DNA from: JAIVHA01 sp965367295
GTDB lineage: Bacteria > Pseudomonadota > Gammaproteobacteria > DSM-19610
Assembly: GCA_965367295.1 (NCBI GenBank)
Contig: CBDUHN010000015.1
Coordinates: 1 to 60,853 of the forward strand
Direction of reading: 5' to 3'
Length of the DNA: 60,853 bases
Part shown: one piece after another, positions 16,261 through 25,253 of the stretch
Numbering within the stretch: position 1 is the stretch's first letter
Layout of the letters: each line of letters opens with the position of its first letter
Position numbers and translations under genes: made by a program
Notes under the pieces: generated by a model
What the model was told of the DNA's origin: nothing
Databases searched by the model: none
The model's input: the letters and a program-made list of their open reading frames with translations, nothing else

Positions 16261-18327
16261 ATGATTCATCTGTCGGTGGTGAAAAAGCCCGGTTTTCTCC
16301 GCTGGTTCCTGCTGGTGATGGCCGGCCTGAGCCTGTCGGTTCCCGCGGTGGATCAGGACGACGGGCGCTTGCAGGAACTGCTCTATGGCGAGGCCCTGTT
16401 CCATGCCCATCAGCGGGACTACCTGTCGGCCATCGCCCGTTTACAGTTGCTCGAAGAACAGGGCCTGGCGCAACCGTCATCGGTCGATGCCAGGCTGTTG
16501 CTGGCACGCATGAAACTGACCTATGGCCTGGATGTGGAGGCCGGGTTCGATTTCCATGCCGTGCTGGGCGAGGACGTGCCGGAAGCGGTCCGTAACCGTG
16601 CCTGGTATGAACTGGCCATGCGCTATTCCCACAAGGGTTATTACCAGGCGGCGGCGGAGGTGCTGGAACATGTCCAGGGTGAAATGCCGGCCGGCATGAT
16701 GGGGGAGTACCAGTTGCTGCGGGCCACAGTGTGGATGGCGCTGGATCAGAATCGGCAGGCGGCTGAGGTGCTGGAGCACTGGGAGGGCGCGCCCGTGCTG
16801 GCCGCCTACGCCCACTACAATCGCGGCATCGCGCTGCTGCGGATGGGCGATCATGATCGGGCCATTGCCGCGCTTGAACACGCGGTGGACCTGCCGGCGA
16901 AGGGCGAAGAGGCGCTTGCCCTCAGGGACAAGGCGCATCTGTCACTGGGGTATGTCTTTGCCCGGATGGAACAATATGAACCGGCCCGGAAACAGCTGGA
17001 GGCGGTGCGTCCGCAGGGGCCGTTCTCGAACCGGGCATTACTGGCATTGGGCTGGATCGCCCATAAACAGGGACGCAGGCAATCCGCGCTGGTTCCGTGG
17101 CTGGAGCTGCGGGGTCGTTCACCGACGGACCCGGCGGTACTGGAAACGCTGCTCGTGGTTCCCGCGCTGCACCGCGAACTGGATGCACTGCCGGCGGCCA
17201 GCCGGGACTACGAGACGGCACTGACCACCTATACCGGCGAGTTGGACCGCTTGCAGGAGGTCAGGGAGTCCGTGCGCAATGGCAAAGCGGTGGCCCGGTT
17301 GCTGCGCGCTACGACGGGTTCCGGCCAGGGTGCCACGGGCGAGACCGGTTCCGACGATACCCGCTATTTCGGGCCCTTGCTGGCCAGCCGGGATTTCCAG
17401 GAAACGCGGCAGGGGCACGATGAACTACAGTCCATGCTGCAGCAGGTTGACGAGGGTCTGCGGAACATCGACCGGCTGGCACAGGCCACGGTACCCGCAG
17501 GCGGTGCGCCAGCCCGTGCCGCTGGTTCACCGCCGTCGGCGGCGAGGGTGGCGCCCGGTACCGCTAGCGGTGACGGCACGCCAGCCCCGCAGGGAGCGGG
17601 ACCTGCGCGGCCAGGTGACGATCCGCAATGGCAACAGCAGTGGGGGTACCGGCAGGGGCCGTCCACCGACTACCCGCCAGCGGGGATTCCACCGCTGCCG
17701 GAGATCGAGTCGCCGGCGGACCGGGTGCTGAAACCCTTGCCGGAATCCGAATTCATCGGCCTGCCGGAGTCGGATTTTTCCGGTCTTCCCGCGGAACCCG
17801 AATTGATTGCATTGCCGGACTCGGAAGCGATCGGCCTGCCCGAGTCCGAAGTCATCTGGTTGCCGGAATCCGGCCGGTTCCATATGCCGGGGGAGGAAGA
17901 CTATGCCTATCCGGATCGCGTCCCGGGCCATCGTACCCAGGCCGGGGAACGTCATGCCTACCCGCTGAATCGCATACTGCCTTCCTCGGGAGGCGATGCC
18001 GGGTTCGACCCCGGTGCCGTTCCGGTCGGGCAGGCCTTGCGTGAGCTGGCGATGGCGCTGGCCAGTGCCACCGAGCGGATGAGCCGGCTGGGTGACTCAT
18101 GGGTGCCGGGGGCGGGGGTTGCCGGGTTAGAGGAACGCATTGCCGCCCTGCGCGCACGCATTCTCCAGCTGCGTGCACGTATCGAACATGCCATCGCCCT
18201 CTATGAAGGCTATACCCGGTCGCTGGCGCTGGATGAGCTGGATCGACGTCAACATCTGTTGGAAAGCCTGCTGGAACAGGCGCGCCTGGAACTTGCCAAG
18301 ACCTATGATCAGGCCAGTGATCGTTAA
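16261..18327 (+). CDS. Large exported TPR protein of envelope operon A
   Basis: 688 residues with a signal sequence (F-L-L-V-M-A-G-L-S-L-S-V-P-A). Residues ~35-300 are tandem TPR-like helical pairs (Y-G-E-A-L-F-H-A-H-Q-R-D-Y, then H-Y-N-R-G-I-A-L-L-R-M-G-D-H-D-R-A). A long Pro/Gly/Ser-rich linker then carries six 8-9-residue repeats (493-541, each starting L-P-E-S or similar), and a helical region (~590-688) closes the protein. It is paralogous to the protein at 50617 over the TPR half (shared Y-G-E-x-L-F-H and V-R-N-R-A-W) but only this copy has the repeats. Starts 6 bases after the previous gene; ends overlapping the next. Likely a periplasmic scaffold. Confidence 0.8.
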   Translation: MIHLSVVKKPGFLRWFLLVMAGLSLSVPAVDQDDGRLQELLYGEALFHAHQRDYLSAIARLQLLEEQGLAQPSSVDARLLLARMKLTYGLDVEAGFDFHAVLGEDVPEAVRNRAWYELAMRYSHKGYYQAAAEVLEHVQGEMPAGMMGEYQLLRATVWMALDQNRQAAEVLEHWEGAPVLAAYAHYNRGIALLRMGDHDRAIAALEHAVDLPAKGEEALALRDKAHLSLGYVFARMEQYEPARKQLEAVRPQGPFSNRALLALGWIAHKQGRRQSALVPWLELRGRSPTDPAVLETLLVVPALHRELDALPAASRDYETALTTYTGELDRLQEVRESVRNGKAVARLLRATTGSGQGATGETGSDDTRYFGPLLASRDFQETRQGHDELQSMLQQVDEGLRNIDRLAQATVPAGGAPARAAGSPPSAARVAPGTASGDGTPAPQGAGPARPGDDPQWQQQWGYRQGPSTDYPPAGIPPLPEIESPADRVLKPLPESEFIGLPESDFSGLPAEPELIALPDSEAIGLPESEVIWLPESGRFHMPGEEDYAYPDRVPGHRTQAGERHAYPLNRILPSSGGDAGFDPGAVPVGQALRELAMALASATERMSRLGDSWVPGAGVAGLEERIAALRARILQLRARIEHAIALYEGYTRSLALDELDRRQHLLESLLEQARLELAKTYDQASDR
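17737..17883 (+). repeat. In-frame LPES tandem repeat within the operon A TPR gene
   Basis: Six consecutive units of 24 or 27 bases encode L-P-E-S-E-F-I-G and variants (L-P-E-S-D-F-S-G, L-P-A-E-P-E-L-I-A, L-P-D-S-E-A-I-G, L-P-E-S-E-V-I-W, L-P-E-S-G-R-F-H). DNA varies between units, so the repeat is old and kept at protein level. It is absent from the paralogue in operon B. Confidence 0.85.
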
Positions 18328-21076
18328 TGCCCGTCACAAACTGCTGGTACCGGTAACCTGCCTGGTGCTGGTGGCCTGCGCCGCCCAGACCCTGGAGCCC
18401 ACCGACGGTGGAACCGTGGCGACGGAGCCTGCGGCCTCCGCCCTGCCGGCCAGCGAGGGACGGGCAAAGGCCATCGCCGCCTATCGTGATTACCTGGCCC
18501 GTTACCCGGAGGATCCCGAGTATGACCGGATCACCCGCCGGCTCGCCGATCTGCTGGTGGAACAGGCAGCCGAGAGGCAACTGGCTGTAGCCACCACCGC
18601 GGATGCTTCTGCAAAGCTGCAGGCGGATGCCCGGCAAGCCTACGATGAAGCGATTCGTCGCTATGAATACCTGCTGCAAAAATATCCGGATGCGCCCGAT
18701 AGCACCGAGGTGCTGTATCAACTGTCCAGGGCCTATGAGGAAAGCGGCAGGTCGCAACAGGCCGTGGCGGTCATCGGTCGGCTGCTGGAGAAGCCGCCGG
18801 ACAACAGCCTGCGGCTCTATGCCGACACCCAGTTCCGGCGCGGGGAATTGTTGTTCAGTGCCGGTGATTACCCTGCCGCGGAGCAATCCTACCAGGCGGT
18901 GGTGGACCTGGGGGAGGCGCTGCCGGCCTATGAACAGGCGCTCTACAAACTGGGTTGGAGCCTGTTCAAGCAGGAGCGATACCCGGAGGCGCTGCCAGTA
19001 TTGTTCCGCTTTCTGGACCGGAAAATTCCGTCCGGCTCCGCCCCTGCAGCACAGCCGGCCAACCGGGAACAGATCGCCGATGGCCTGCGCGTCATCAGCA
19101 TGAGCTTCTCACAGCTGGGCGGCGTGGCGGCCGTGGATGCGTTCTTCAGGCGCCATGATGCGTACTCCTATGCCGATCGCATCTACCTGGATCTGGCCCA
19201 ATGGTATGTGGAGCAGGAGCGGATTACAGAGGCGGCCGCGACCTGGCAGGCATTGGCGCAGCGGGACCCGCTCGGGGCCGAGGCGCCGCGCTTGCTGATG
19301 CGGGCCATCCAACTCTATCGTGAGGCCGGTTTCGAATCCCCCGGGGTGGAACTGGAAACGGCCTTTGGACAGCGGTATGGCCTGGGCCGTGATTTCTGGA
19401 TGGTGCATGCACTACAGGATTTTCCGGATGTAGTGCAGGCCTTGCAGGCGAGCCTGCGCAATGTCGCCCGGTTTCACCACCGGCAGGCGCGCAAGAACGG
19501 GGATGCCGATGAGGTGCGCGCCGCAGAACAGGCCTACCGGGAGTATCTCGTCGCCTTTGCGGATGCACCGGCGGCAGCGGACATGAATTTCCAGCTGGCC
19601 GAATTGCTGTATGAAAGCGCGCACTACCGGCAGGCCATCGAGGAATACGAGCGCACCGCCTGGTCACGGGGCGAGCATGCCCGGGCCGCGGAGGCGGCGC
19701 TGGGGATGCTGCGGGCCAGTGAACGGGTACTGCAACAGGCGGATGTGAGTGACAGGGCTGCGGTGGCGGAACGTGCAACGACCACGGCACGGCGCTTTAT
19801 CATCGCCTTTCCGCATCATCCCGCGGCAGCGGGCATCCTGGCCCAAACCGGCACCGGCTGGCTGGAACAGCAACAGTATGCCGCTGCCCTGCGGTTCAGC
19901 GAGCAGGTGCTTGCCGAAGTGCTGGACGCACCAGCGGCCCTCCGGCAGGCGGCCTGGTCCCTGCAGGCACAGGCCCAGTACGGGTTGATGCACTACCCGG
20001 CGGCCGCTGCCGCCTACCGCGAGGCCCTGCAACTCGCCGGGGAAGCGGATCCGCGGCGGGCGGCCCTGCAAAAGGGGCTGGCGATCGCCACTTATCAGCA
20101 GGCGGAGCAGGCCGTGGCGCGCGGGGATCAGGGTGCCGCACTGGCCCTGTATCAGCAGGCGGCGCAGCGTGCCCCCGATACCGCCCTGCGTGCCAGGGCA
20201 CAATTCAATGCGGCGACCGCCCTGCTGGCGCAGGGCGCGTGGCAGGAATCGATTCGCATGCTGCTGCAGTTTCGAAGTGATTATCCGGGTGATGCCTTGC
20301 AGGCCGAGGTCACCCGCAAGCTGGCCTATGCCTACGATCGCAGCGGTCAGCTTCAGCAGGCCGCCGCGGAATACCTGCGCCTCGGGCGGGACCGACGGCA
20401 GGCGGAGGCGCTGCAACGCGAAGCCCTGCTGCAGGCGGCGGACCTGTATGCGCAAACCGGTGCAGTGCCACGGGCCATCGAGGCCCGGAAGCAGTATCTG
20501 CAGCGGTTTCCGCAACCCGTCCCGGCCGCCGTTGCGGTGATGCAAGCACTGGCGGACCTGGAGTCCGGGCTCGGCCATGCCGGCCAGCGGCAACACTGGC
20601 TGGAAGAAATCGTCCGGCAGGATGCCGCGGCCGGCACGGCGCAAACCCGTGGTCCCGCTGCCGCGGCAGCGCTGGAACTGGCGCAACAGAAACTGGCGGA
20701 CTTTCGCCGGGTTGAGCTGAACCACCCGGTACAGGAGCAGCTTGCGCGCAAGTTGCAGCTGATGCGGCATGCACTGGAGGGCTTCGAGTCCGCCATTGCC
20801 TATGGCATTGGCCCGGTCAGTACCGCGGCGACCTACCAGATCGCCAGCATGTATGATGAGTTGGCCCGGGCACTGCAGACCTCCGCGCGGCCCCCTGGCC
20901 TGAATGCCGCGGAACTGGCGGAATACAACCTGCTCCTGGCCGAACAGGTGGCGTCTTTTGCGCAACAGGCCATTGAACTGTACACCACGAACGCACGGCG
21001 CTCCGGCGAGGAGCCACATGACCCCTGGGTGGAAAAAAGCCTGCAACGGCTCGTCGAACTGCGGGGCAGCCCATAG
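18305..21076 (+). CDS. Very large TPR lipoprotein of envelope operon A
   Basis: 923 residues from the ATG at 18305, chosen because it yields a proper lipoprotein signal (L-V-P-V-T-C-L-V-L-V-A-C-A); the frame is open further upstream but overlaps the previous gene. After the lipobox the whole protein is repeated TPR-like helical pairs (for example Y-R-D-Y-L-A-R-Y-P-E-D-P-E-Y, Y-E-Y-L-L-Q-K-Y-P-D-A-P-D-S, Y-K-L-G-W-S-L-F-K-Q). The no-Asp+2 alanine after the Cys predicts sorting to the outer membrane. It matches the 931-residue lipoprotein at 52473 along its length (Y-K-(L/I)-G-W, E-V-T-R-K-L-A). Size and place in the operon suggest a periplasm-spanning scaffold tying the motor to the outer membrane. 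Confidence 0.82.
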   Translation: MIRPVIVNARHKLLVPVTCLVLVACAAQTLEPTDGGTVATEPAASALPASEGRAKAIAAYRDYLARYPEDPEYDRITRRLADLLVEQAAERQLAVATTADASAKLQADARQAYDEAIRRYEYLLQKYPDAPDSTEVLYQLSRAYEESGRSQQAVAVIGRLLEKPPDNSLRLYADTQFRRGELLFSAGDYPAAEQSYQAVVDLGEALPAYEQALYKLGWSLFKQERYPEALPVLFRFLDRKIPSGSAPAAQPANREQIADGLRVISMSFSQLGGVAAVDAFFRRHDAYSYADRIYLDLAQWYVEQERITEAAATWQALAQRDPLGAEAPRLLMRAIQLYREAGFESPGVELETAFGQRYGLGRDFWMVHALQDFPDVVQALQASLRNVARFHHRQARKNGDADEVRAAEQAYREYLVAFADAPAAADMNFQLAELLYESAHYRQAIEEYERTAWSRGEHARAAEAALGMLRASERVLQQADVSDRAAVAERATTTARRFIIAFPHHPAAAGILAQTGTGWLEQQQYAAALRFSEQVLAEVLDAPAALRQAAWSLQAQAQYGLMHYPAAAAAYREALQLAGEADPRRAALQKGLAIATYQQAEQAVARGDQGAALALYQQAAQRAPDTALRARAQFNAATALLAQGAWQESIRMLLQFRSDYPGDALQAEVTRKLAYAYDRSGQLQQAAAEYLRLGRDRRQAEALQREALLQAADLYAQTGAVPRAIEARKQYLQRFPQPVPAAVAVMQALADLESGLGHAGQRQHWLEEIVRQDAAAGTAQTRGPAAAAALELAQQKLADFRRVELNHPVQEQLARKLQLMRHALEGFESAIAYGIGPVSTAATYQIASMYDELARALQTSARPPGLNAAELAEYNLLLAEQVASFAQQAIELYTTNARRSGEEPHDPWVEKSLQRLVELRGSP

Positions 21077-21098
21077 GGTTCCGGGAGGGTATTGGCAC

Positions 21099-21374
21099 AT
21101 GCAAACGAAAAACAGCACCCGCCTCCTGCTACTGGTCATCCCCCTGTGGCTGTTGAACGCCAGCGCAGAACCTGTGCTGGAACAGGAAACCATCACCATC
21201 AAGGGCAGGCAAGGGTTACCCGGTACGCTCTATATCGCCCCCTGGAAACGGGTGGGTGCACCACTGGAGAGTGATGAACTGGAGGGTGACATCAAGCCGG
21301 AAACCGAGCCGCTGGAACGGGATATCTTTCAGCGGGAACTGGAACTGAAGCGCCAGGGCTATAGTGTTGACTGA
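21099..21374 (+). CDS. Small exported LP-PW protein of envelope operon A
   Basis: 91 residues; ATG at 21099 with GGGAGGG about 9 bases upstream. Signal sequence (L-L-L-L-V-I-P-L-W-L-L-N-A-S-A-E), then a short mature part. It shares with the protein at 55845 an I-x-G-x-x-x-L-P-x-x-L-(Y/F)-I-(A/V)-P-W block and a C-terminal F-x-R-x-L segment, both just before exbB. No family name known to me. The invariant Leu-Pro and Pro-Trp suggest a short binding strand, perhaps for the TPR lipoprotein or the AgmX-like rod. Confidence 0.75.
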   Translation: MQTKNSTRLLLLVIPLWLLNASAEPVLEQETITIKGRQGLPGTLYIAPWKRVGAPLESDELEGDIKPETEPLERDIFQRELELKRQGYSVD

Positions 21375-21594
21375 GCGGTTGTTGAAATAGGCCAGGGCGG
21401 GTGCCAGACTTTTTTGAACAGCCGGCCCGTGCCTGGTGCCAAGCGGATCACGCGCCAGAAAGAATACCGACAGGCTTGTTCCGCAAGCACGGGTTCACCG
21501 CGCATACGACACGAACCACACAAAATACGCATCGGGTATAGGTATACGAACAGGGCACGCCATTCGATGCTTCATAGCGGGAATAGGGGGCGAT

Positions 21595-22248
21595 ATGGAA
21601 ACGCTGTATGCGGTACTCAGGTTCTTCCAGTCCGGCGGACCGTTCATGTATCCGATCCTGGTGGTGCTGGCCTTTGGCGCCGCCATTGCCGTGGAACGCT
21701 ATATCTATCTCGCACTGGTGCGCACCCGCAACAAGGGCATCTGGCAGCGGGTGCTGCCGTTACTGGAAAGCGGCAAGTATGCCGCGGCGCGGGAAGTGGT
21801 CATGCATTCCAATGCCGCGGTGAGCAGGATCCTGGGCTACGGCCTGAATCGCGCTGAACAGCGGGGTACCAGTGGCGAGATCCAGATGGCCATGGAGGAG
21901 GGATTGCTGGAGGTGGTGCCGCGGCTGGAAAAGCGCACCCATTACCTGGCAACCCTGGCCAATATCGCTACCCTGCTGGGCCTGCTGGGAACCATCATCG
22001 GACTGACCGAAGCCTTTTCCACCATCGCCGCCGCCGACCCGGCGGACAAGGCCAATCAACTCTCGGCCAGCATCTCCATCGCCATGAACACCACCGCCTT
22101 CGGCCTGATGGTGGCCATTCCACTGCTGCTGATCCATGCGGTCATGCAGACCAGGACGTCGGAGTTGATCGACACCCTGGAAATGGTCACGGTCCGTTTG
22201 TCCAACCTGGTTGCCGGTGCGGGTGCATCGGATAAGGCTGCACCGTGA
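21595..22248 (+). CDS. exbB: ExbB/TolQ/MotA-family proton channel, operon A
   Basis: 217 residues from the ATG at 21595. Three membrane helices: ~15-38 (F-M-Y-P-I-L-V-V-L-A-F-G-A-A-I-A-V-E-R), ~130-155 (T-L-L-G-L-L-G-T-I-I-G-L) and ~170-195 (M-N-T-T-A-F-G-L-M-V-A-I-P-L-L-L). The family signature L-G-L-L-G-T-I-x-G-L and T-T-A-x-G-L are intact. ExbB pentamers form a proton channel with ExbD to power TonB-like rods. The paralogue at 56189 is highly similar. The gap of 220 bases before it is the only long gap in the operon; overlaps exbD by 4 bases. Confidence 0.92.
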   Translation: METLYAVLRFFQSGGPFMYPILVVLAFGAAIAVERYIYLALVRTRNKGIWQRVLPLLESGKYAAAREVVMHSNAAVSRILGYGLNRAEQRGTSGEIQMAMEEGLLEVVPRLEKRTHYLATLANIATLLGLLGTIIGLTEAFSTIAAADPADKANQLSASISIAMNTTAFGLMVAIPLLLIHAVMQTRTSELIDTLEMVTVRLSNLVAGAGASDKAAP

Positions 22249-22760
22249 GAAGGCGCTGGCAACGCACCGCCAGGCGTGACGTGGTCAGTGTCGATGTGAC
22301 CGCGTTCCTGAGCCTGATGGTGATCCTGGTCCCCTTCCTGCTGGTGACGGCGGTGTTTTCCCGCATCACGATCCTGGAGATTCTGCCGGCCGGCAGCGCA
22401 GGTGAGGCGCAGCAGGCCCCGGACCCGCTGCAACTGCAGGTGACGGTGCGTCAGCAGGTGATCGAGGTGGCGTACCGCGGGCAGGCACAGGCGATGCGGA
22501 TTGATCGTACCTCCGATACCCGGGCGCTGGCGTCTCTGGCGACACTGGCCGGTGAGCTGAAGGCGCGTTTTCCGCACAGCCTTGAGGCGACCGTGCGGGT
22601 GGAGCCGCAGGTTTCCTATGATCTCCTGGTGCAGGTGCTCGATGTGCTGCGGATCAAACCTGCGCGCCGGGGGGAGGTCATGGAACCGATGGAGTTGTTC
22701 CCCTTGATCGCGCTCGGACCGGTGCCGGCCATACCGGTCCGGCCGCAGGGTACGCCATGA
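22245..22760 (+). CDS. exbD: ExbD/TolR-family protein, first of two in operon A
   Basis: 171 residues, GTG start overlapping the exbB stop (GTGA). One N-terminal membrane helix (S-V-D-V-T-A-F-L-S-L-M-V-I-L-V-P-F-L-L-V-T-A-V-F) and a periplasmic ExbD domain. In canonical ExbD an Asp sits within the membrane segment; here the helix entry has V-D-V-T-A-F-L-S-L-M but no acidic residue further in, so this copy may play a structural rather than proton-carrying part. Matches 56836 in operon B, whose helix likewise lacks the Asp (N-I-T-A-F-M-N-L-M). Two ExbD-like genes per ExbB resembles AglQ/AglS with AglR in Myxococcus. Confidence 0.88.
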   Translation: MRRRWQRTARRDVVSVDVTAFLSLMVILVPFLLVTAVFSRITILEILPAGSAGEAQQAPDPLQLQVTVRQQVIEVAYRGQAQAMRIDRTSDTRALASLATLAGELKARFPHSLEATVRVEPQVSYDLLVQVLDVLRIKPARRGEVMEPMELFPLIALGPVPAIPVRPQGTP

Positions 22761-23254
22761 GCACCCGGATTCCCCGCGGTGCGGTGCAGTTGCAGTGGCG
22801 GCGCCAGCGTCAGGCGAAGGCACGGCGCTGGCCGACGCTGAATCTGGTAGCCCTGATGGATGTGTTTACCATCCTGGTGTTCTTTTTCCTGGTGCATTCC
22901 ATCGATGGCACACCGGACACCCCGGACGCACTGGTGCGCCTGCCGGAGTCGGTTGCCAGCCAGCCACCCAGGGACACACCGGTGGTGATGATCACCCGGG
23001 ATGCGGTTCTGCTGCGGGGCGAGCCGGTGATGACCATCGACGCGGCACTGCAGGCCTCCGATGACCAGCTGAAGGCCCTGGCGATAGCGCTGCAGGTGCC
23101 GGGTGCCCCCGCCGTTGCGGACCGGGAAGTGACCATCATGGGCGACCGGTCGATTCCGTTCGTGCTGCTCAACCGCGTCATGCAGACCTGCCAGCGGGCC
23201 GGCTATGGCCGCATTTCCCTGTCGGTGCTGCAACGCTCGGCCGGTGCAGGCTAG
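22757..23254 (+). CDS. exbD: ExbD/TolR-family protein, second of two in operon A
   Basis: 165 residues, ATG overlapping the previous stop (ATGA). The membrane helix contains L-V-A-L-M-D-V-F-T-I-L-V-F-F-F-L-V, with the conserved Asp of ExbD/TolR/MotB proton channels. The periplasmic domain ends with a V-T-I-M-G-D-R-S-I-P-F-V-L-L-N-R-V-M block like that of operon B (V-T-I-M-G-T-K-Q-I-P-Y-R-L-L). This is probably the proton-conducting ExbD of the pair. Lies 15 bases before the AgmX/TonB-like gene. Confidence 0.9.
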   Translation: MSTRIPRGAVQLQWRRQRQAKARRWPTLNLVALMDVFTILVFFFLVHSIDGTPDTPDALVRLPESVASQPPRDTPVVMITRDAVLLRGEPVMTIDAALQASDDQLKALAIALQVPGAPAVADREVTIMGDRSIPFVLLNRVMQTCQRAGYGRISLSVLQRSAGAG

Positions 23255-23269
23255 GGCCTGTTCACACTG

Positions 23270-24181
23270 ATGACGACGCTGATCCTGCACGCAAGTCCGC
23301 CCTGGACCGTTTCGTATGAGGAAGACCGGCGGTTCCGGCGGATCCTGCTGCAGATGCTGTTGATCTGCCTGGCCATCGGCGTCATCACACCCTATATCCG
23401 CATCCCGCAACCCGTTCCCGACCTGGCGGTGGAACTGCCCCCGCGCCGCGTGCGCCTGTTGACCGAACCGGTTACGCAGCAGCCGGCACCGGTGACGGTC
23501 TCGCCTGAAGCCGAGGCGCCCGCTGAACCACAACCGGTAGCCGTGACGCCACCGCGGGTGCCGCGCGTGACCCCGCGCCAGAAAGCGTCCAGGACCGGTG
23601 TGCTGGCCATGAGCGATGCCCTTGCCGAATTGCGCAGCAAGACACCGAAGGTTGAGGTGAACCAGCAACAGAACGCGGCGATTCATCACGGGCCTGCAGA
23701 GACGGCACAGCCTTCACTGTTGACCGCCAACCTGACCCGCGGCAGCCAGGGGATTGCAGGTGGGGTTGCACCCCAGCTGGTGTTGGGCACCGTTGGTTTG
23801 CCGGAACGCGAAGGCAGCGGCCAGGGGGCCGGCAACCGTGGGGCCGAGCTGGCAGCCAGAAGCGGCAGTGCGGCAATTTCATCAGGTCCGGTGCGCAGCA
23901 AGGAAGAGATCCAGGAAATCCTCGACCGCAACAAGGGAGCCATGTACCGCCTCTACAACCGGGCATTGCAGAAGGAGGGTGGCCTGCAGGGCAAGCTGGT
24001 GATGAGCCTGACCATTGCACCGGCGGGCGAGGTCACCCGCTGCGTGATTCTCAGCAGCGATCTGGATGCCGCCACACTGGAAGAGCAACTGGTGACGCTG
24101 GTCAGGCGCATTGATTTTGGTAACAAGCCGGGTGCGCCGGCGGTGACCACCCGGGTTCCCATCGAGTTTTTCCCGAGATGA
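23270..24181 (+). CDS. AgmX/TonB-like energy transducer, operon A
   Basis: 303 residues. One membrane helix near 22-42 (L-L-Q-M-L-L-I-C-L-A-I-G-V-I-T-P-Y-I), a Pro-rich spacer (~60-110), then a C-terminal domain (~210-303) with E-E-I-Q-E-I-L-D-R-N-K-G-A-M-Y and G-L-Q-G-K-L-V-M-S-L-T-I-x-P-x-G-E-V-T, the AgmX/PglI C-terminal family. Such proteins act like TonB: a rod anchored in the inner membrane, moved by ExbB/ExbD and touching a periplasmic or outer-membrane partner. The paralogue is at 57884. Its stop overlaps the transglycosylase start (ATGA). Confidence 0.88.
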   Translation: MTTLILHASPPWTVSYEEDRRFRRILLQMLLICLAIGVITPYIRIPQPVPDLAVELPPRRVRLLTEPVTQQPAPVTVSPEAEAPAEPQPVAVTPPRVPRVTPRQKASRTGVLAMSDALAELRSKTPKVEVNQQQNAAIHHGPAETAQPSLLTANLTRGSQGIAGGVAPQLVLGTVGLPEREGSGQGAGNRGAELAARSGSAAISSGPVRSKEEIQEILDRNKGAMYRLYNRALQKEGGLQGKLVMSLTIAPAGEVTRCVILSSDLDAATLEEQLVTLVRRIDFGNKPGAPAVTTRVPIEFFPR

Positions 24182-25125
24182 GCGGGATGGGCGGCCACTG
24201 CGGGTATCGAAGCGGGCACCGGGCCTGGGCGGCACTGGCGCTGTGGTTGTGGGCCCTGACCGCACAGGCCAGCCTCCCGATACTGGACTGGCAGGTGTTG
24301 CTGGCCGATCCCGATCCCGTGGAGCTGACGGAACTGGCCCGCCGGTATGAACAGGCCATCGGCTATCGCCGGGATTATGGCCGTGCCCGGCAGCTGTATT
24401 GTGCCGCTGCCCGACTCGGACACCTGCCGGCCCAGCTACGCCTGGCCTGGATGTACGCCAATGGTCTCGGGGCGCCCCGGGATACGGATCTCGCCGCCGC
24501 CTGGCTGGAGGTGGCCGCGGCCAACGGCGATCTGCAGGCACGTCGATTCCTCGCCTTTATCGGCGGGGTGGAGGTGGCCCGCAAACCGCGCTGTACCTAT
24601 GAAAGCCGGTTCGATGCCTATGCCATCGCGACCATACCGGGCCAGGGCAGGGCGGTCGGGGTCAATACGGATACCCCCGAACGCAGCGAGATCGCCAAAT
24701 GGGTGCGTCAGCTGGCACCGGACTACGGGCTGGATCCGAATCTCATTCTCGCCATCATCCAGACCGAATCGAATTTCAATCCCCGGGCCCGGTCACCGAA
24801 GAATGCCCAGGGACTGATGCAGCTGATTCCCGAGACCGCGGCCCGTTTCGGGGTGCGGGATACCACGGACATCGTGCAGAACCTGCACGGCGGGATGGCC
24901 TATATGCGCTGGCTGTTATCCTTTTTCCGCGGTGACCTGCGCCTCGCGCTGGCGGCCTATAACGCCGGTGAGCGAACGGTGGAGAAGTACCTGGGCATAC
25001 CGCCGTATCGCGAGACGCAGAATTACATTCGCAAGGTCATCCGTGCCTATGGACGGGACACGCATCCACCGATCGAGCCGGTGGTGGAGCCATCGATGGT
25101 GATCCCTGCTCGCCAGAACCGGTGA
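24178..25125 (+). CDS. Soluble lytic transglycosylase-like protein with Sel1-type repeats
   Basis: 315 residues. Signal sequence (A-A-L-A-L-W-L-W-A-L-T-A-Q-A), Sel1/TPR-like repeats (~45-125: A-R-Q-L-Y-C-A-A-A-R-L-G-H-L-P-A-Q-L), then an SLT domain (~180-300) with catalytic E197 in T-E-S-N-F-N-P, G-L-M-Q-L-I-P and A-Y-N-A-G-E. It cleaves the peptidoglycan glycan strand. Translational overlap with the AgmX-like gene ties it to operon A, where it could open the wall for the trans-envelope structure. No counterpart follows operon B. Confidence 0.92.
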   Translation: MSGMGGHCGYRSGHRAWAALALWLWALTAQASLPILDWQVLLADPDPVELTELARRYEQAIGYRRDYGRARQLYCAAARLGHLPAQLRLAWMYANGLGAPRDTDLAAAWLEVAAANGDLQARRFLAFIGGVEVARKPRCTYESRFDAYAIATIPGQGRAVGVNTDTPERSEIAKWVRQLAPDYGLDPNLILAIIQTESNFNPRARSPKNAQGLMQLIPETAARFGVRDTTDIVQNLHGGMAYMRWLLSFFRGDLRLALAAYNAGERTVEKYLGIPPYRETQNYIRKVIRAYGRDTHPPIEPVVEPSMVIPARQNR

Positions 25126-25253
25126 TCACCCGCTACGCCACGCAATAAGGGATAGCGCGCTTTACCTGCAGTCATCAAGAATCGGGGCATGATATTCATG
25201 CCGTGGTATATCTGGTAGATTGCCCCGTTCAGTGACGAGCCGCAGGACACCCC

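Noticed and set aside
17737..17883. Tandem repeat considered as a CRISPR-like array
   Set aside because: Units have no spacers, vary in DNA and stay in frame within a gene, so it is a protein repeat.
19664..21202. 512-codon minus-strand frame opposite the operon A TPR lipoprotein
   Set aside because: Same reason: shadow frame, composition skewed to Gln, Arg and Gly, conflicts with a full-length paralogue pair.
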